Source of the DNA: Clostridiales bacterium
Lineage (GTDB): Bacteria; Bacillota; Desulfotomaculia; Desulfotomaculales; VENG01
Assembly (NCBI GenBank): GCA_021736985.1
Contig: JAIPEW010000010.1
Span: 24,263 to 88,262, forward strand
Direction of reading: 5' to 3'
Length of the DNA: 64,000 nt
Under the pieces are notes generated by a model. That model was given only the letters and a program-made list of their open reading frames with translations. It ran no database searches and was not told the DNA's origin. The translations under genes were made by a program, and so were the position numbers. Below are positions 1 to 7,793 of this stretch, one piece after another. The first letter of the stretch is position 1. The number at the start of each line of letters is the position of its first letter.

Positions 1-441
1 TTTGTACATGCTTCTGATATACAATTTTTTAACGAAGAAACTGTTGATAAAATAATTGCTTATGATCCAACGCTAGTCCTTGCAAGCGGTCCTTCTTTAT
101 ATCTTGGATGTGCTAGCAAGAAAAGAATAGAAGATGCCAGGAATAACGCATTAAAATTAGCACGCAGTGTTAATTGCCTGGTAATCGACCATCATCTTTT
201 ACGTGATTTCAACGGCTTAAAGTGGCTCAAAGAGCTTTCCAAACAAACAAATAATAATGTAATATGTGCAGCGGAATATATGAATCGCCCGCCGCTGCTT
301 CTTGAAGCTATGCGTAAAAAACTTTATAAAGATATTCCTGTGCCCTCAAACTGGCATAAAAAATATGGTAATGGCCAGGAGAGTACCGGTAAATATATTA
401 ATAAAGCAAAAAAGATGAGTAAATTAAAATATATTATCTAA
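1..441 (+). CDS. MBL-fold hydrolase, UPF0282-like, C-terminal part (5' end outside window)
   Basis: Frame 1 is open from the first base to a TAA at 439-441, giving 146 residues without a start. The text shows a conserved series: VHASDIQ near the start, ASGPSLYLG, VIDHHLLRD (metal-binding Asp-His-His) and AAEYMNRPPLLLEAMRKKLY. This order matches the C-terminal half of the UPF0282 metallo-beta-lactamase-superfamily hydrolases (COG2248), mostly archaeal proteins of about 300 residues, so roughly half is missing. The substrate is unknown for the family. The stop codon overlaps the stop of the convergent DUF5131 gene by 4 bases. Family assignment is from memory of the motif pattern and is fairly secure; function is not. 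Confidence 0.7.
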   Translation, partial: FVHASDIQFFNEETVDKIIAYDPTLVLASGPSLYLGCASKKRIEDARNNALKLARSVNCLVIDHHLLRDFNGLKWLKELSKQTNNNVICAAEYMNRPPLLLEAMRKKLYKDIPVPSNWHKKYGNGQESTGKYINKAKKMSKLKYII

Positions 442-1157
442 ATTGATTGCTTTTTAGGAAATTCATCCCATGTACGACCGTATAGTAATCTTCCGTTTTT
501 CTTTTTGTTTGTTCCTCCCCAGTGCTTGAAAAAGAAAGGTATATTTTTTTTGCTGCATTGATTTAAAATATTTATCACCCAGGAAGCGTGCATTGGTCTT
601 GCTTTGGGTCCAGTTTCACCTCCTGCAATAACCCAGTCAATATCTTGAAGCGGAAGGCCAGGCAGGTTTTCAATTAGAGGCTCAGCTGATATGAACTTAA
701 CTTTTGCGCCTGTTTTTTTTAGGTCATGTATACGATTGATGACATCTTGATTTTCAACAGTAACTCCTATCCAAATATTGTCAGGCCAGGGTAATTCGGC
801 AGCTAATTCAGCTAAACGGTTGCTCCGCTTGGTAAGTACTTGAAAGATGTGGTGGTTTGCTTCGGTCATAGTATTAAAGATTTCGAAAATAAATTTATCA
901 GGAATCTCCTCATGAAAAAGGTCACTCATCGAATTAACAAAAATAGTACGACTTTTTTTCCATCGTAAGGGCAGGTCAACTAAATCAGGGTGAATGGTCA
1001 CTCTAAACCCGTTTTTATACCGTGGATTACCCATTGCCTTTAGCCTTTTTGCCAGGCGTTCAGCATAGCAGTTTCTGCATCCTTCACTCACTTTGGAACA
1101 TCCAGTCACCGGGTTCCAGGTTGATTCTGTCCATTGAATTTTTGTAGTTATTGCCAT
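438..1157 (-). CDS. DUF5131 / phage Gp37-Gp68 family protein
   Basis: The 239-residue product starts MAITTKIQWTESTWNPVTGC and carries three clustered cysteines (C20, C27, C30, spacing C-x6-C-x2-C, followed by YAERLAKR). It also has the family's IFVNSMSDLFHE, GVTVENQ, FISAEPLIE and AGGETGPKARPM blocks. This is the DUF5131 (COG4422) family, distantly radical-SAM-like, found in phages and bacterial chromosomes; its reaction is not established. ATG is preceded by GAAAGGATGAA. In other genomes it is often beside a TcmP three-Cys-motif partner; none is present here. It appears to be a singleton convergent with the upstream MBL gene. Confidence 0.85.
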   Translation of the reverse strand: MAITTKIQWTESTWNPVTGCSKVSEGCRNCYAERLAKRLKAMGNPRYKNGFRVTIHPDLVDLPLRWKKSRTIFVNSMSDLFHEEIPDKFIFEIFNTMTEANHHIFQVLTKRSNRLAELAAELPWPDNIWIGVTVENQDVINRIHDLKKTGAKVKFISAEPLIENLPGLPLQDIDWVIAGGETGPKARPMHASWVINILNQCSKKNIPFFFKHWGGTNKKKNGRLLYGRTWDEFPKKQSI

Positions 1158-1345
1158 ATGGCGTTCATCCTTTCAATATATGCTGAGCAATAATTCTTGT
1201 AACGTGATATCTTATATATGCTGTCATCCAGGAAATAAAATGCCGGGCAATGGTCATATTTTATTAGGAGTAATGAAGGAATTTGTAGAAATATCTTGAA
1301 ATAAAGATTATTAAACCAAATTTTGCATCACGGAGGTAGCATAAA

Positions 1346-1798
1346 TTGACATATATTCTGGTTTTTTTTGCCCAGGGCATTACTGAAGCTTTAGGTTTAG
1401 TTGCATTATGCTTTGCAATAGCAAGGGTTCCTTTTTCCTGGAAAAAAATATTTTTATTCAGTATTCTATTAACTATAATTTCTTATACCATGCAAGCACT
1501 TTCATTTTCTTTTGGATTGCATACTGTTGTTATTTTGCTTATTACTATTTTTTATTTATCTTCCAGAGGAAATATAAAAATTATAAAAAGTTTCTGGGTA
1601 ACTTTAATGAGCTTCTTTGCTCTTGCAATCCTGGAATTAATTGCAAATGCTGTTTACTTTAAAATTATAGGACTTAATGCAGTTGAAGTTACTTCGAATA
1701 ATATATACTGGCCAATATTAGGTATCCCCCAGGCAATAATTATATTTATGATAGCGCTAGTTGCCAGGCACTTTTTTAAGCCTGAACAGGAGATCTAA
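1346..1798 (+). CDS. Small polytopic membrane protein heading an agr-type operon
   Basis: The 150-residue protein is almost entirely hydrophobic, with about four to five membrane helices (roughly 4-24, 32-50, 53-70, 84-108, 120-142) and no soluble domain. TTG is used as start behind GGAGGTAGCATAAA. It ends 3 bases before agrB, so the two are very likely cotranscribed. The topology resembles the membrane input half of an AgrC-like sensor without its kinase, but I see no diagnostic motif. It could equally be an immunity or transport partner for the cyclic peptide. Confidence 0.7.
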   Translation: MTYILVFFAQGITEALGLVALCFAIARVPFSWKKIFLFSILLTIISYTMQALSFSFGLHTVVILLITIFYLSSRGNIKIIKSFWVTLMSFFALAILELIANAVYFKIIGLNAVEVTSNNIYWPILGIPQAIIIFMIALVARHFFKPEQEI

Positions 1799-1801
1799 TA
1801 A

Positions 1802-2434
1802 ATGAGTTACCTTGGTTACAGTATTAAATTTGCTCGTTTTTTAGTTAGTAAAACCGGGCAGTCCCAGGAAAAAGAAGAAATATTGGCATATGCTGTTGAG
1901 GTCCTAACCTTGAACCTTCTAAATATTTTATGTACTGTTTTTCTAGGTTTTTTACTCGGGGTTTTGCAAAATACACTAATATGTTTTTTTACTGCTTCAA
2001 TCCTCAGGTTATTTGCAGGGGGAGCACATAGTAATTCTCCCTGGCGCTGTACAGCAATTACAGCTCTTATATTTCCATTAATGGGGATAACGGGTGCTAA
2101 GTTAGCCTTATTAGAAAACTTTAGTGTATATATCTTATTAATATTATCAGCATTGATAAGTGCATTAACATTGTACAGGCTTGCCCCGGTAGATTCACCA
2201 TCTGCACCTGTTATTTCAACTACCAGGAGAAAAAGGCTAAAAACACTATCTTTAACTGCACTGGCAATTCTAATTTGCTTATTATTAATAATTGTTCAAT
2301 ATACACCTGCTTTTGGCCAATATATTGCCTGTTTCAGCCTGGCATTATTGTGGAATGCATTTATATTAACATCTTTTGGTCATTTACTCTTTAGGATAAT
2401 TGACCAAATTTTTAATAAGAAAAGGGGGAATTAG
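1802..2434 (+). CDS. agrB: AgrB-like accessory gene regulator membrane protease
   Basis: A 210-residue membrane protein with the AgrB pattern: an amphipathic N-terminus (KFARFLVSKTGQ), then LTLNLLNILCTVFLGFLLGVL, FFTASILRLFAGGAHSNSPWRCT and a membrane-rich remainder. In AgrB the GGxH...C segment supplies the catalytic His and Cys; here GGAHSNSPWRC provides both. AgrB cleaves the C-terminal tail of AgrD and forms the thiolactone ring. ATG follows GGAGATCTAATAA. The agrD gene starts 2 bases after its stop, a textbook arrangement. Confidence 0.9.
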   Translation: MSYLGYSIKFARFLVSKTGQSQEKEEILAYAVEVLTLNLLNILCTVFLGFLLGVLQNTLICFFTASILRLFAGGAHSNSPWRCTAITALIFPLMGITGAKLALLENFSVYILLILSALISALTLYRLAPVDSPSAPVISTTRRKRLKTLSLTALAILICLLLIIVQYTPAFGQYIACFSLALLWNAFILTSFGHLLFRIIDQIFNKKRGN

Positions 2435-2435
2435 A

Positions 2436-2570
2436 ATGATGAAAAGATTAACTTGCTGGTTGCTAAGCTCTGGCGTAGCAGCATTAGTATTCCTGGCAAA
2501 CGTTACTTCAGCATCTGCGTGTGTGTTTGGCCATTACCAGCCAGAAGTACCTAAATCATTACAAAAATAA
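2436..2570 (+). CDS. agrD: AgrD-like cyclic lactone autoinducer prepeptide
   Basis: This 44-residue ORF starts with tandem ATGs at 2436/2439 after AAAGGGGGAATTAG. The N-terminus is an amphipathic/hydrophobic helix (CWLLSSGVAALVFLANVT), followed by SASACVFGHYQPEVPKSL and a short charged end. The Cys followed by an aromatic-rich stretch and the PEVPKSL-type tail are the hallmark of clostridial AgrD peptides (cyclic lactone autoinducer family). Position directly after agrB supports it. The mature ring most likely begins at or near C29 and closes onto that Cys; the exact ends cannot be read from sequence. The product would be exported as a signal. Confidence 0.9.
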   Translation: MMKRLTCWLLSSGVAALVFLANVTSASACVFGHYQPEVPKSLQK

Positions 2571-2599
2571 TGAAAGAGGTGTTTATCACCTCTTTCATT
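2569..2599 (+). promoter_or_regulatory. 13-bp perfect hairpin between agrD and the GGDEF/HD-GYP gene
   Basis: Arms 2569-2581 and 2587-2599 are perfectly complementary around a 5-nt loop. The left arm begins inside the agrD stop codon. There is no T-run after it (AATTATGAGG follows), so it is more likely an intercistronic stabiliser or partial attenuator than a full terminator. Confidence 0.6.
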
Positions 2600-2616
2600 A
2601 ATTATGAGGTGAAAAA

Positions 2617-4269
2617 TTGATTCCTGAAGAACATAATCGTTTAGAATATTTACATAATTATATAATTACAACACATATCCTGTGTATTTTCTTCCTGGTA
2701 GGTACTATTGTAATAAAAATTAACCTATCACCTTTAAAAGCACATGTATTTATAGTATATTTTTTAATATTGTCAGTTTTTTTTCTTGTTGAATCAATAA
2801 TACTGCACTATTTCAAAAACAATATTAATAAAAATATATTTATTGAAATAATATATATATCATTCCCTCTGGTTGTTGCACTGGTTGTTTTATTTTCAAG
2901 CAGGCAGTATTTTTTAGACATAAAATACATATTGTTAGCTCCTACCTTGATTGCAGGATCAATAAAAGGTAAAAAAGCAGGTTTTTTATTTGCTTTTATA
3001 AGCACGGGTATAATAATAATCTCACATTTTTTTCAAAAAGATTATTTTCAATTTGCAAGTATCATAGAGTCAAATTTTATTCTTATATGTATTATGTTTT
3101 TAGTGGGCTGGTTTAGCGGGGCTGTGTATGATATAGAACTGGATTATCGCAAACACTTGTTCAGTATTGCCAATACTGATTATCTAACAGGCCTTTATAA
3201 TCACCGCTACCTACAGGAAGGACTGGGTTATTATTTTAATAACGAAAAGTATGTGCCCCTTTCGTTAATAATAATAGATATAGATAATTTTAAAGATTAT
3301 AATGATATTTACGGCCATCTAAAGGGAGATGACCTGATTAATAGTATAAGCCAGGTAATAAAAGAAAATACTCCCGGGACAAGTTTTTCTGCCAGGTACG
3401 GAGGAGACGAGTTTGCAATAGTACTCCCGGAGTTTGATTCATCTGAAGCTGATAAAATTGCAGAAAACATTCGTAAAAAGATTGAGGGTTATGGTTTTAA
3501 TACTAATGAATACAAGCATATTAAAAAAATAACTGTTTCCTGCGGAATAGCATCGAGGCATTACCGGGCTAATACCAGTCAAGAAGTTATTAAAAATGCG
3601 GACCAGGCACTTTATAAAGCAAAATCTTTAAATAAAAACAGGGTAGAATTATATTCTTCAATTTTTGATGACCTGCTTAAAACTGTAGAAGAGGAAGAAG
3701 TAAATTTAATTTATTCATTTCATACGCTGCTTAGAGTTATTAATGCTAAAGATAAGTATACATATGGTCATTCAGAGAGAGTTATGGAATACAGTTTTAA
3801 AATAGGTATTAAATCAGGTTTAGATAAAGAGGACCTAACTTTATTGAGGTATGCTGCTTTTTTGCATGATATAGGAAAAATAGAAATAGATCGCAACTTA
3901 TTAAATAAACCTACAAATCTAAACGACCAGGAATTTAAAATATTTAAAAACCACTGCCGCTGGGGGTATGATATTTTAAAAGCAGTACCTCATTTGAACA
4001 GAGCAGCTGAAATTATTCTTTATCATCATGAAAACTATAATGGATCAGGATATCTTGCTGGGTTGCGCGGGGAAGAAATCCCCTTATTATCCAGGATAAT
4101 TAGAATAGCTGACAGTTATGATGCCATGACTTCAAGCCGTCCTTACCGGAATGCAATACCAGAGCAAAAAGCACTAGATGAAATTAAAAGAGGTTCTGGA
4201 ACTATGTACGATCCTGATTTAGTTAAGCTTTTTGTTGAGCAAATAAGTGATAAAGAAATCGATAAGTAA
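2617..4269 (+). CDS. Membrane GGDEF / HD-GYP cyclic-di-GMP signalling protein
   Basis: 550 residues. About six membrane helices (residues 15-190) precede a GGDEF domain (GGDEF at 262-266, intact; no RxxD inhibitory site upstream) and an HD-GYP domain (HD at 417-418, then HHENYNGSGYL, where the GYP is GYL, and RIADSYDAMTSSRPYR). GGDEF domains make c-di-GMP and HD-GYP domains hydrolyse it; both active sites look complete apart from the GYL variant, so either or both may act. TTG start with GAGGTG 5 bases upstream. It lies 46 bases after agrD in the same orientation, suggesting that peptide signalling and second-messenger turnover share a transcript. Confidence 0.88.
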   Translation: MIPEEHNRLEYLHNYIITTHILCIFFLVGTIVIKINLSPLKAHVFIVYFLILSVFFLVESIILHYFKNNINKNIFIEIIYISFPLVVALVVLFSSRQYFLDIKYILLAPTLIAGSIKGKKAGFLFAFISTGIIIISHFFQKDYFQFASIIESNFILICIMFLVGWFSGAVYDIELDYRKHLFSIANTDYLTGLYNHRYLQEGLGYYFNNEKYVPLSLIIIDIDNFKDYNDIYGHLKGDDLINSISQVIKENTPGTSFSARYGGDEFAIVLPEFDSSEADKIAENIRKKIEGYGFNTNEYKHIKKITVSCGIASRHYRANTSQEVIKNADQALYKAKSLNKNRVELYSSIFDDLLKTVEEEEVNLIYSFHTLLRVINAKDKYTYGHSERVMEYSFKIGIKSGLDKEDLTLLRYAAFLHDIGKIEIDRNLLNKPTNLNDQEFKIFKNHCRWGYDILKAVPHLNRAAEIILYHHENYNGSGYLAGLRGEEIPLLSRIIRIADSYDAMTSSRPYRNAIPEQKALDEIKRGSGTMYDPDLVKLFVEQISDKEIDK

Positions 4270-4346
4270 CATGTTCTGTATAAAAATTTGAGCTAATATC
4301 TGTATTTTAACAATTATATTAATGATTTGTATAATAACTTATAGAA

Positions 4347-4378
4347 GGGCCCGCGGAAATTACTATTGCCGCGGGCTT
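4347..4378 (+). terminator. GC-rich hairpin, probable terminator of the agr / HD-GYP operon
   Basis: An 8-bp GC-rich stem (4349-4356 with 4369-4376, extended by two G-U pairs) with a 12-nt loop, followed by TTAATAATTTAAT. It sits 80 bases after the HD-GYP stop in very AT-rich DNA. The T-tract is weak. Confidence 0.6.
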
Positions 4379-4450
4379 AATAATTTAATCTAATATTAAT
4401 AATTTAACTTCAAACGCAAATAGCTTATAATAATATAAAAGGTGTATATT

Positions 4451-4484
4451 TGACTAATTTTCTATAAATTTAGAAAATTAGTCA
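4451..4484. repeat. Perfect 14-bp inverted repeat, operator-like or terminator-like
   Basis: Arms 4451-4464 and 4471-4484 match perfectly around the 6-nt spacer TAAATT. The arms are AT-rich (TGACTAATTTTCTA). It lies 120 bases upstream of the PocR-domain gene. There is no poly-T tail, so a protein-binding site or the boundary of a lost element are both possible. The rest of 4270-4605 shows no ORF. Confidence 0.6.
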
Positions 4485-4605
4485 GTTGTAAGTAATGATT
4501 TATAGAATAAAGAAAATTAATATTATCAAGATGTTTTTCATGATTATAAAAAAGAAAAAAAGTACTCATGTGGTTCAGTAATAAAATCGAATGGGAGTGT
4601 ATTGA

Positions 4606-5004
4606 TTGCAGGATTTGCTGCTCCTAGATTCAGCGGAAAAAGAACTATTATTAAAAATTTTAGAAACTTACAATTCTTCAACAGATTTAACAGCATTTAT
4701 TGTAGATCCGAACGGTGATCCTATTATTATGAACAAAAATCCATTGGAGTCGTGCCGTTTTTGTAAAGTTATACGGGAAAATCCCCAGGCGCGCAAAAGG
4801 TGTAGTGAAGCATATGCTCGTGCAGGAAAATTGGCTGCAACGATGGGAGAACCATATATATTTCGTTGTCCAGCGGGTTTAGTTGAATGGGCTACCCCTA
4901 TACTTTATAAGGGGCAGCACCTGGGTACAATTATTTGTGGACAAATCTTAATGTGGGAACCAGAAGATTTCTTCTGGATAGAATTATCCATTATGAATAA
5001 GTAA
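4606..5004 (+). pseudogene. PocR-type sensory domain protein, truncated
   Basis: 132 residues from a TTG start (GGGAG upstream). The sequence shows the PocR ligand-binding pattern: LLKILETYNSSTDLTAFIVDPNG, then CRFCKVIRENPQARKRC with metal- or ligand-binding cysteines, FRCPAGLVEWATPI and GQHLGTIICGQILM. PocR domains sense small metabolites in corrinoid and propanediol pathways and are usually about 170 residues joined to an output domain. Here translation stops shortly after the GQ block, with no output domain. It stands beside a broken corrinoid-activator gene, so it is probably part of the same decaying locus. Confidence 0.6.
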
Positions 5005-5025
5005 TAAATAACTGCTGCTCATAGT

Positions 5026-5668
5026 GTGCTGCAAAAAGCACCACAAATGTTAAGAAAAGCTGATTTTAATGTTACTGTTACATTAAATAAAAATACCATT
5101 ATGGACATTGAGGAAGGTAATACTAAAGACAAATTATATGGAATTTCTTTTGATATAGGAACTACGACTTTAGTTGGTACTCTCGTAGATTTAAATAGTG
5201 GTGAAGTTAAAGCAGTAAGCTCAACAGGTAATCCACAGAGAAGTTATGGTGCTGATGTGATATCAAGAATTACTCACTGTTCAAAAGAGAATGGTATAAA
5301 AGAGCTAAAAAATAAAGTAATATCCGGTATGAATGAAATAATCAGATCATTAACATTTAAAGAAAATATAGATAAAAATAATGTATACCATGTTACTGCA
5401 GTTGGGAATACAACTATGCAGCATCTATTTTTAGGAGTAGATCCCACGTATTTAGCGCTTGTACCATATGTACCTGTGTTTCAGGATGAACGATATTGAA
5501 CGTATAAAATTGATAGGAAATGCTGCTGGAGAAGGTTCTCAAATGACTCTTGTTTCAGATGAAGAAAAACAAAGAGCACAGGAAATATCTAAAAAAGTAA
5601 AATATGTAGAATTATCAACACATAAAGGTTTTAAAGAAGAGTTTATGAAGGCTATGGCATTTTCTTAA
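5026..5668 (+). pseudogene. RACo-like corrinoid protein activator, decayed
   Basis: Two pieces in different frames. The first (5026-5499) contains PQMLRKADFNVTVT, YGISFDIGTTTLVGTLVDL, GNPQRSYGADVISRI and AVGNTTMQHLFLG, the central ASKHA ATPase part of reductive activators of corrinoid proteins (DUF4445). The second, entered near 5485, reads ERIKLIGNAAGEGSQM and YVELSTHKGFKEEFMKAMAF, the C-terminal end. The N-terminal [2Fe-2S] domain and roughly 200 residues in the middle are absent, and the frame changes at the junction. In intact form it would use ATP to drive reduction of Co(II) corrinoid to Co(I). This copy cannot make that enzyme. Confidence 0.8.
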
Positions 5669-5724
5669 AAGTTAAATAATATAATTAGCGAATTTAATAT
5701 ATCATTACTTTTAGGAGTTATCCT

Positions 5725-6417
5725 ATGGGACTTTTAACTGATTTCAATATTGATATAAAAAAAGAAGAATTGATTTTGATGCTGGGAGGGAATCTAGATA
5801 ATTCTAAAAAGGCACTTAAAATAATCGAGGACAAATGGGAACTAATTACGACTGCTAAAAAGCTGATAAATCCCATGGTGCTTTATGATTTGTACGAAAT
5901 AAAAAGAATTGACGGCAGCAAGGTTTATATTGAAGATGAACAGTTGGAAAGTAAAATCCTTTCCTCTTTTATTCAAGGTGCTGATTATGCTGCAATTAGT
6001 TTTCTTACCCTGGGCCCGGAATTAGAAAATCAAACAGATGTATATATGAAAGAAGGTAAATATATTGATGCCTATATGCTTGACGGTATTGGCACTGTTT
6101 GTTTACAAAAAATTGGTAACCAGGCTTACGATACTATAGTAAATCAAGCAAGTTTAATGGGCTTAAAGTGCAGCTCACCAATAAGTCCAGGACAGGCAGG
6201 CTGGAATGTTGATGAACAGCGCAAAATATTTAACATACTAACCCCTGAAAAACTAAGTATTACTCTAACAGCAAGTAATCTTTTAATGCCTAAAAAATCA
6301 GTTTCTTTTGTTTTAGGTACCGGGAAAAATTTATCCTCAACAAAAAAAGCCTGCGATTTTTGCCCCTTTAACCAGACATGTCCGGGCAAAAAAGTAAGAG
6401 ATTACCAGGGGAGATAA
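5725..6417 (+). CDS. B12-dependent methionine synthase activation-domain protein
   Basis: 230 residues, ATG behind TTAGGAGTTATCCT. The C-terminal half has the activation-domain signature of MetH: SSPISPGQAGWNVDEQRKIFNIL, then SITLTASNLLMPKKSVSFVLGTG (SAM-binding fold) and a terminal Cys cluster CDFCPFNQTCPGK that could bind an Fe-S cluster. Stand-alone versions occur in corrinoid methyltransferase gene sets of acetogens and methylotrophic Clostridia, where they are thought to help keep the corrinoid reduced. It is intact, unlike its upstream neighbours. No methyltransferase or corrinoid-protein gene is adjacent, so its partner must lie elsewhere. Confidence 0.8.
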   Translation: MGLLTDFNIDIKKEELILMLGGNLDNSKKALKIIEDKWELITTAKKLINPMVLYDLYEIKRIDGSKVYIEDEQLESKILSSFIQGADYAAISFLTLGPELENQTDVYMKEGKYIDAYMLDGIGTVCLQKIGNQAYDTIVNQASLMGLKCSSPISPGQAGWNVDEQRKIFNILTPEKLSITLTASNLLMPKKSVSFVLGTGKNLSSTKKACDFCPFNQTCPGKKVRDYQGR

Positions 6418-6555
6418 AAAACAACCCAGTATTTAAGATAAGATAGAAGCTAAATTTACCAGTAAAATATTAGTTAATAAAATCAGTAGTAGAAAGTGAC
6501 TTTGCAGTTGACAGGGTGTAAATAAAATTGTAATATTAATGTAGGTTTTAGAGAT

Positions 6556-6624
6556 TAGTTAAGAAGTTAGAGAATGATAGACTAGTTAAGAAGAGAATAG
6601 CTGAGATGAGAAGAGCTGAGATGA
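6556..6624 (+). repeat. Two pairs of 11-bp direct repeats in the ABC-operon leader
   Basis: TAGTTAAGAAG occurs at 6556-6566 and 6583-6593 (period 27). AGCTGAGATGA occurs at 6599-6609 and 6614-6624 (period 15). All four lie just upstream of a hairpin with a T-rich tail and of the ABC importer operon. The spacing suggests either protein-binding sites or RNA leader elements. The remainder of 6418-6555 is AT-rich without an ORF. Confidence 0.5.
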
Positions 6625-6641
6625 ATCGGGATCTTGCAATC

Positions 6642-6677
6642 AACCGGTGCTCATTTGAGTACCGGTTTTATTATTTT
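6642..6677 (+). terminator. Leader hairpin with T-rich tail upstream of the ABC importer
   Basis: The 11-bp stem (6642-6652 with 6657-6667, one G-U pair) and 4-nt loop are followed by TTTTATTATTTTCTCC. This is an intrinsic-terminator shape placed 60 bases before the first gene, so it could be an attenuator. No T-box AGGGTGGNACCGCG element or known riboswitch core was found. Confidence 0.6.
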
Positions 6678-6737
6678 CTCCTGGTTTTAGGAGGAACAAT
6701 TAAAGAATGGCTAAATTAAAGAGGAGGTACAGTTGAG

Positions 6738-7736
6738 ATGAGAAGAGTTTTTTTAATAGTTGTAATAATGGTGGTATTGGCGTTTGTTGCTGGAGGATGC
6801 GGGCCCGGTGAAGAACAGAAAAACACTGGTGACGATGTTTTGAAAATTGGCGTTGCCCAGTTTATGTCTCATCCCGCCCTGGAGCTTGATCAGCAGGGAT
6901 TTTTAGATCAGATTAAAGAAGAAGGATTTATTGACGGCGAAAACGTAGAGATTGATATTCAAAATGCCCAGGGGGATCCAAACCTTGCCAAGACTATTGC
7001 AGATAAATTTGTTGCAGATAAAAAGGATGTTATTCTGTCAATAACAACACCGGTTTCACAGGCAGCGGTGCAGGCTGCTAAAGGAACGGGCATTCCGGTG
7101 GTATTCATAGCTGTTTCCGATGCAGTGGGTGCAGGTCTTATTCAAGAAACTGACCAGCCTACTGGCACAAATGTAACCGGGGTTTACAGTGCTGACCCGA
7201 TTAAACAGCAGATGGACTTAATAGAAGAAATGGTGCCGGGTATGAACCGGCTGGGTTTAATTTATAACGCTGGAGAAGATAATTCGGTGAGCAACAAGAA
7301 CCGGATAAAGAAATATGTGTCTGGTAAAGACTGGAATGTTGTAGAGGCCTCGGTAAACAGCACCAATGATGTGCAGCTTGCTGCACGGTCCCTGGTAGGA
7401 AAAGTAGACGCAGTCTTCGTTCCCCAGGATAATACTGTTATATCTGCCCTTGAAGCTTTGCTCAAGGTAATGGAAGATAATGATATTCCTCTTTTTACCG
7501 GTGATACCGAATCAGTTAAGAGGGGTGCAATAGCCACTATAGGTAATGATGAATATGACTGCGGCAGGCAGGGTGCTGAAATGGTAGCCAGGATATTAAA
7601 CGGTGAAAAAGCCGGCGATGTAGTGCCGGAAAAGATTCGCAAGCGTAATACCGTGGTGAATAAAAAAGCAGCTGCTAAAGTCGGCCTTGAAATTCTTCAG
7701 CCGGTATTAGACCAGGCAGATGAAGTGCTGGAGTAA
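6738..7736 (+). CDS. ABC importer substrate-binding lipoprotein (PF04392 / COG2984 type)
   Basis: 332 residues with a lipoprotein signal peptide: MRRVFLIVVIMVVLAFVAGGC, lipobox ending at C21. The mature part has the periplasmic-binding type I fold pattern of the TrpX-like family: IGVAQFMSHPALELDQQGF, ANLAKTIADKFVADKKDVIL, ITTPVSQAAV, GTNVTGVYSADPIKQQMDLI and FTGDTESVKRGAIATIG. Family members bind tryptophan or other small amines; the ligand here is not readable. Clear RBS GAGGAGG. It leads a three-gene operon with permease and ATPase, preceded by a structured leader. Confidence 0.88.
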   Translation: MRRVFLIVVIMVVLAFVAGGCGPGEEQKNTGDDVLKIGVAQFMSHPALELDQQGFLDQIKEEGFIDGENVEIDIQNAQGDPNLAKTIADKFVADKKDVILSITTPVSQAAVQAAKGTGIPVVFIAVSDAVGAGLIQETDQPTGTNVTGVYSADPIKQQMDLIEEMVPGMNRLGLIYNAGEDNSVSNKNRIKKYVSGKDWNVVEASVNSTNDVQLAARSLVGKVDAVFVPQDNTVISALEALLKVMEDNDIPLFTGDTESVKRGAIATIGNDEYDCGRQGAEMVARILNGEKAGDVVPEKIRKRNTVVNKKAAAKVGLEILQPVLDQADEVLE

Positions 7737-7793
7737 ATTAAATTAAAATAAATGACTAAAAGATACTATGTACCTCGAAAGAAGTGAATTACC

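Noticed and set aside
1408..1662. 84-residue ORF in a second frame over the membrane gene
   Set aside because: It overlaps the 150-residue ORF that has the RBS and operon position; the text is low-complexity from AT-rich codons.
6418..6737. T-box or TPP riboswitch upstream of the TrpX-like importer
   Set aside because: CTGAGATGA resembles a TPP fragment but the other conserved parts are absent, and there is no AGGGTGGNACCGCG T-box sequence.
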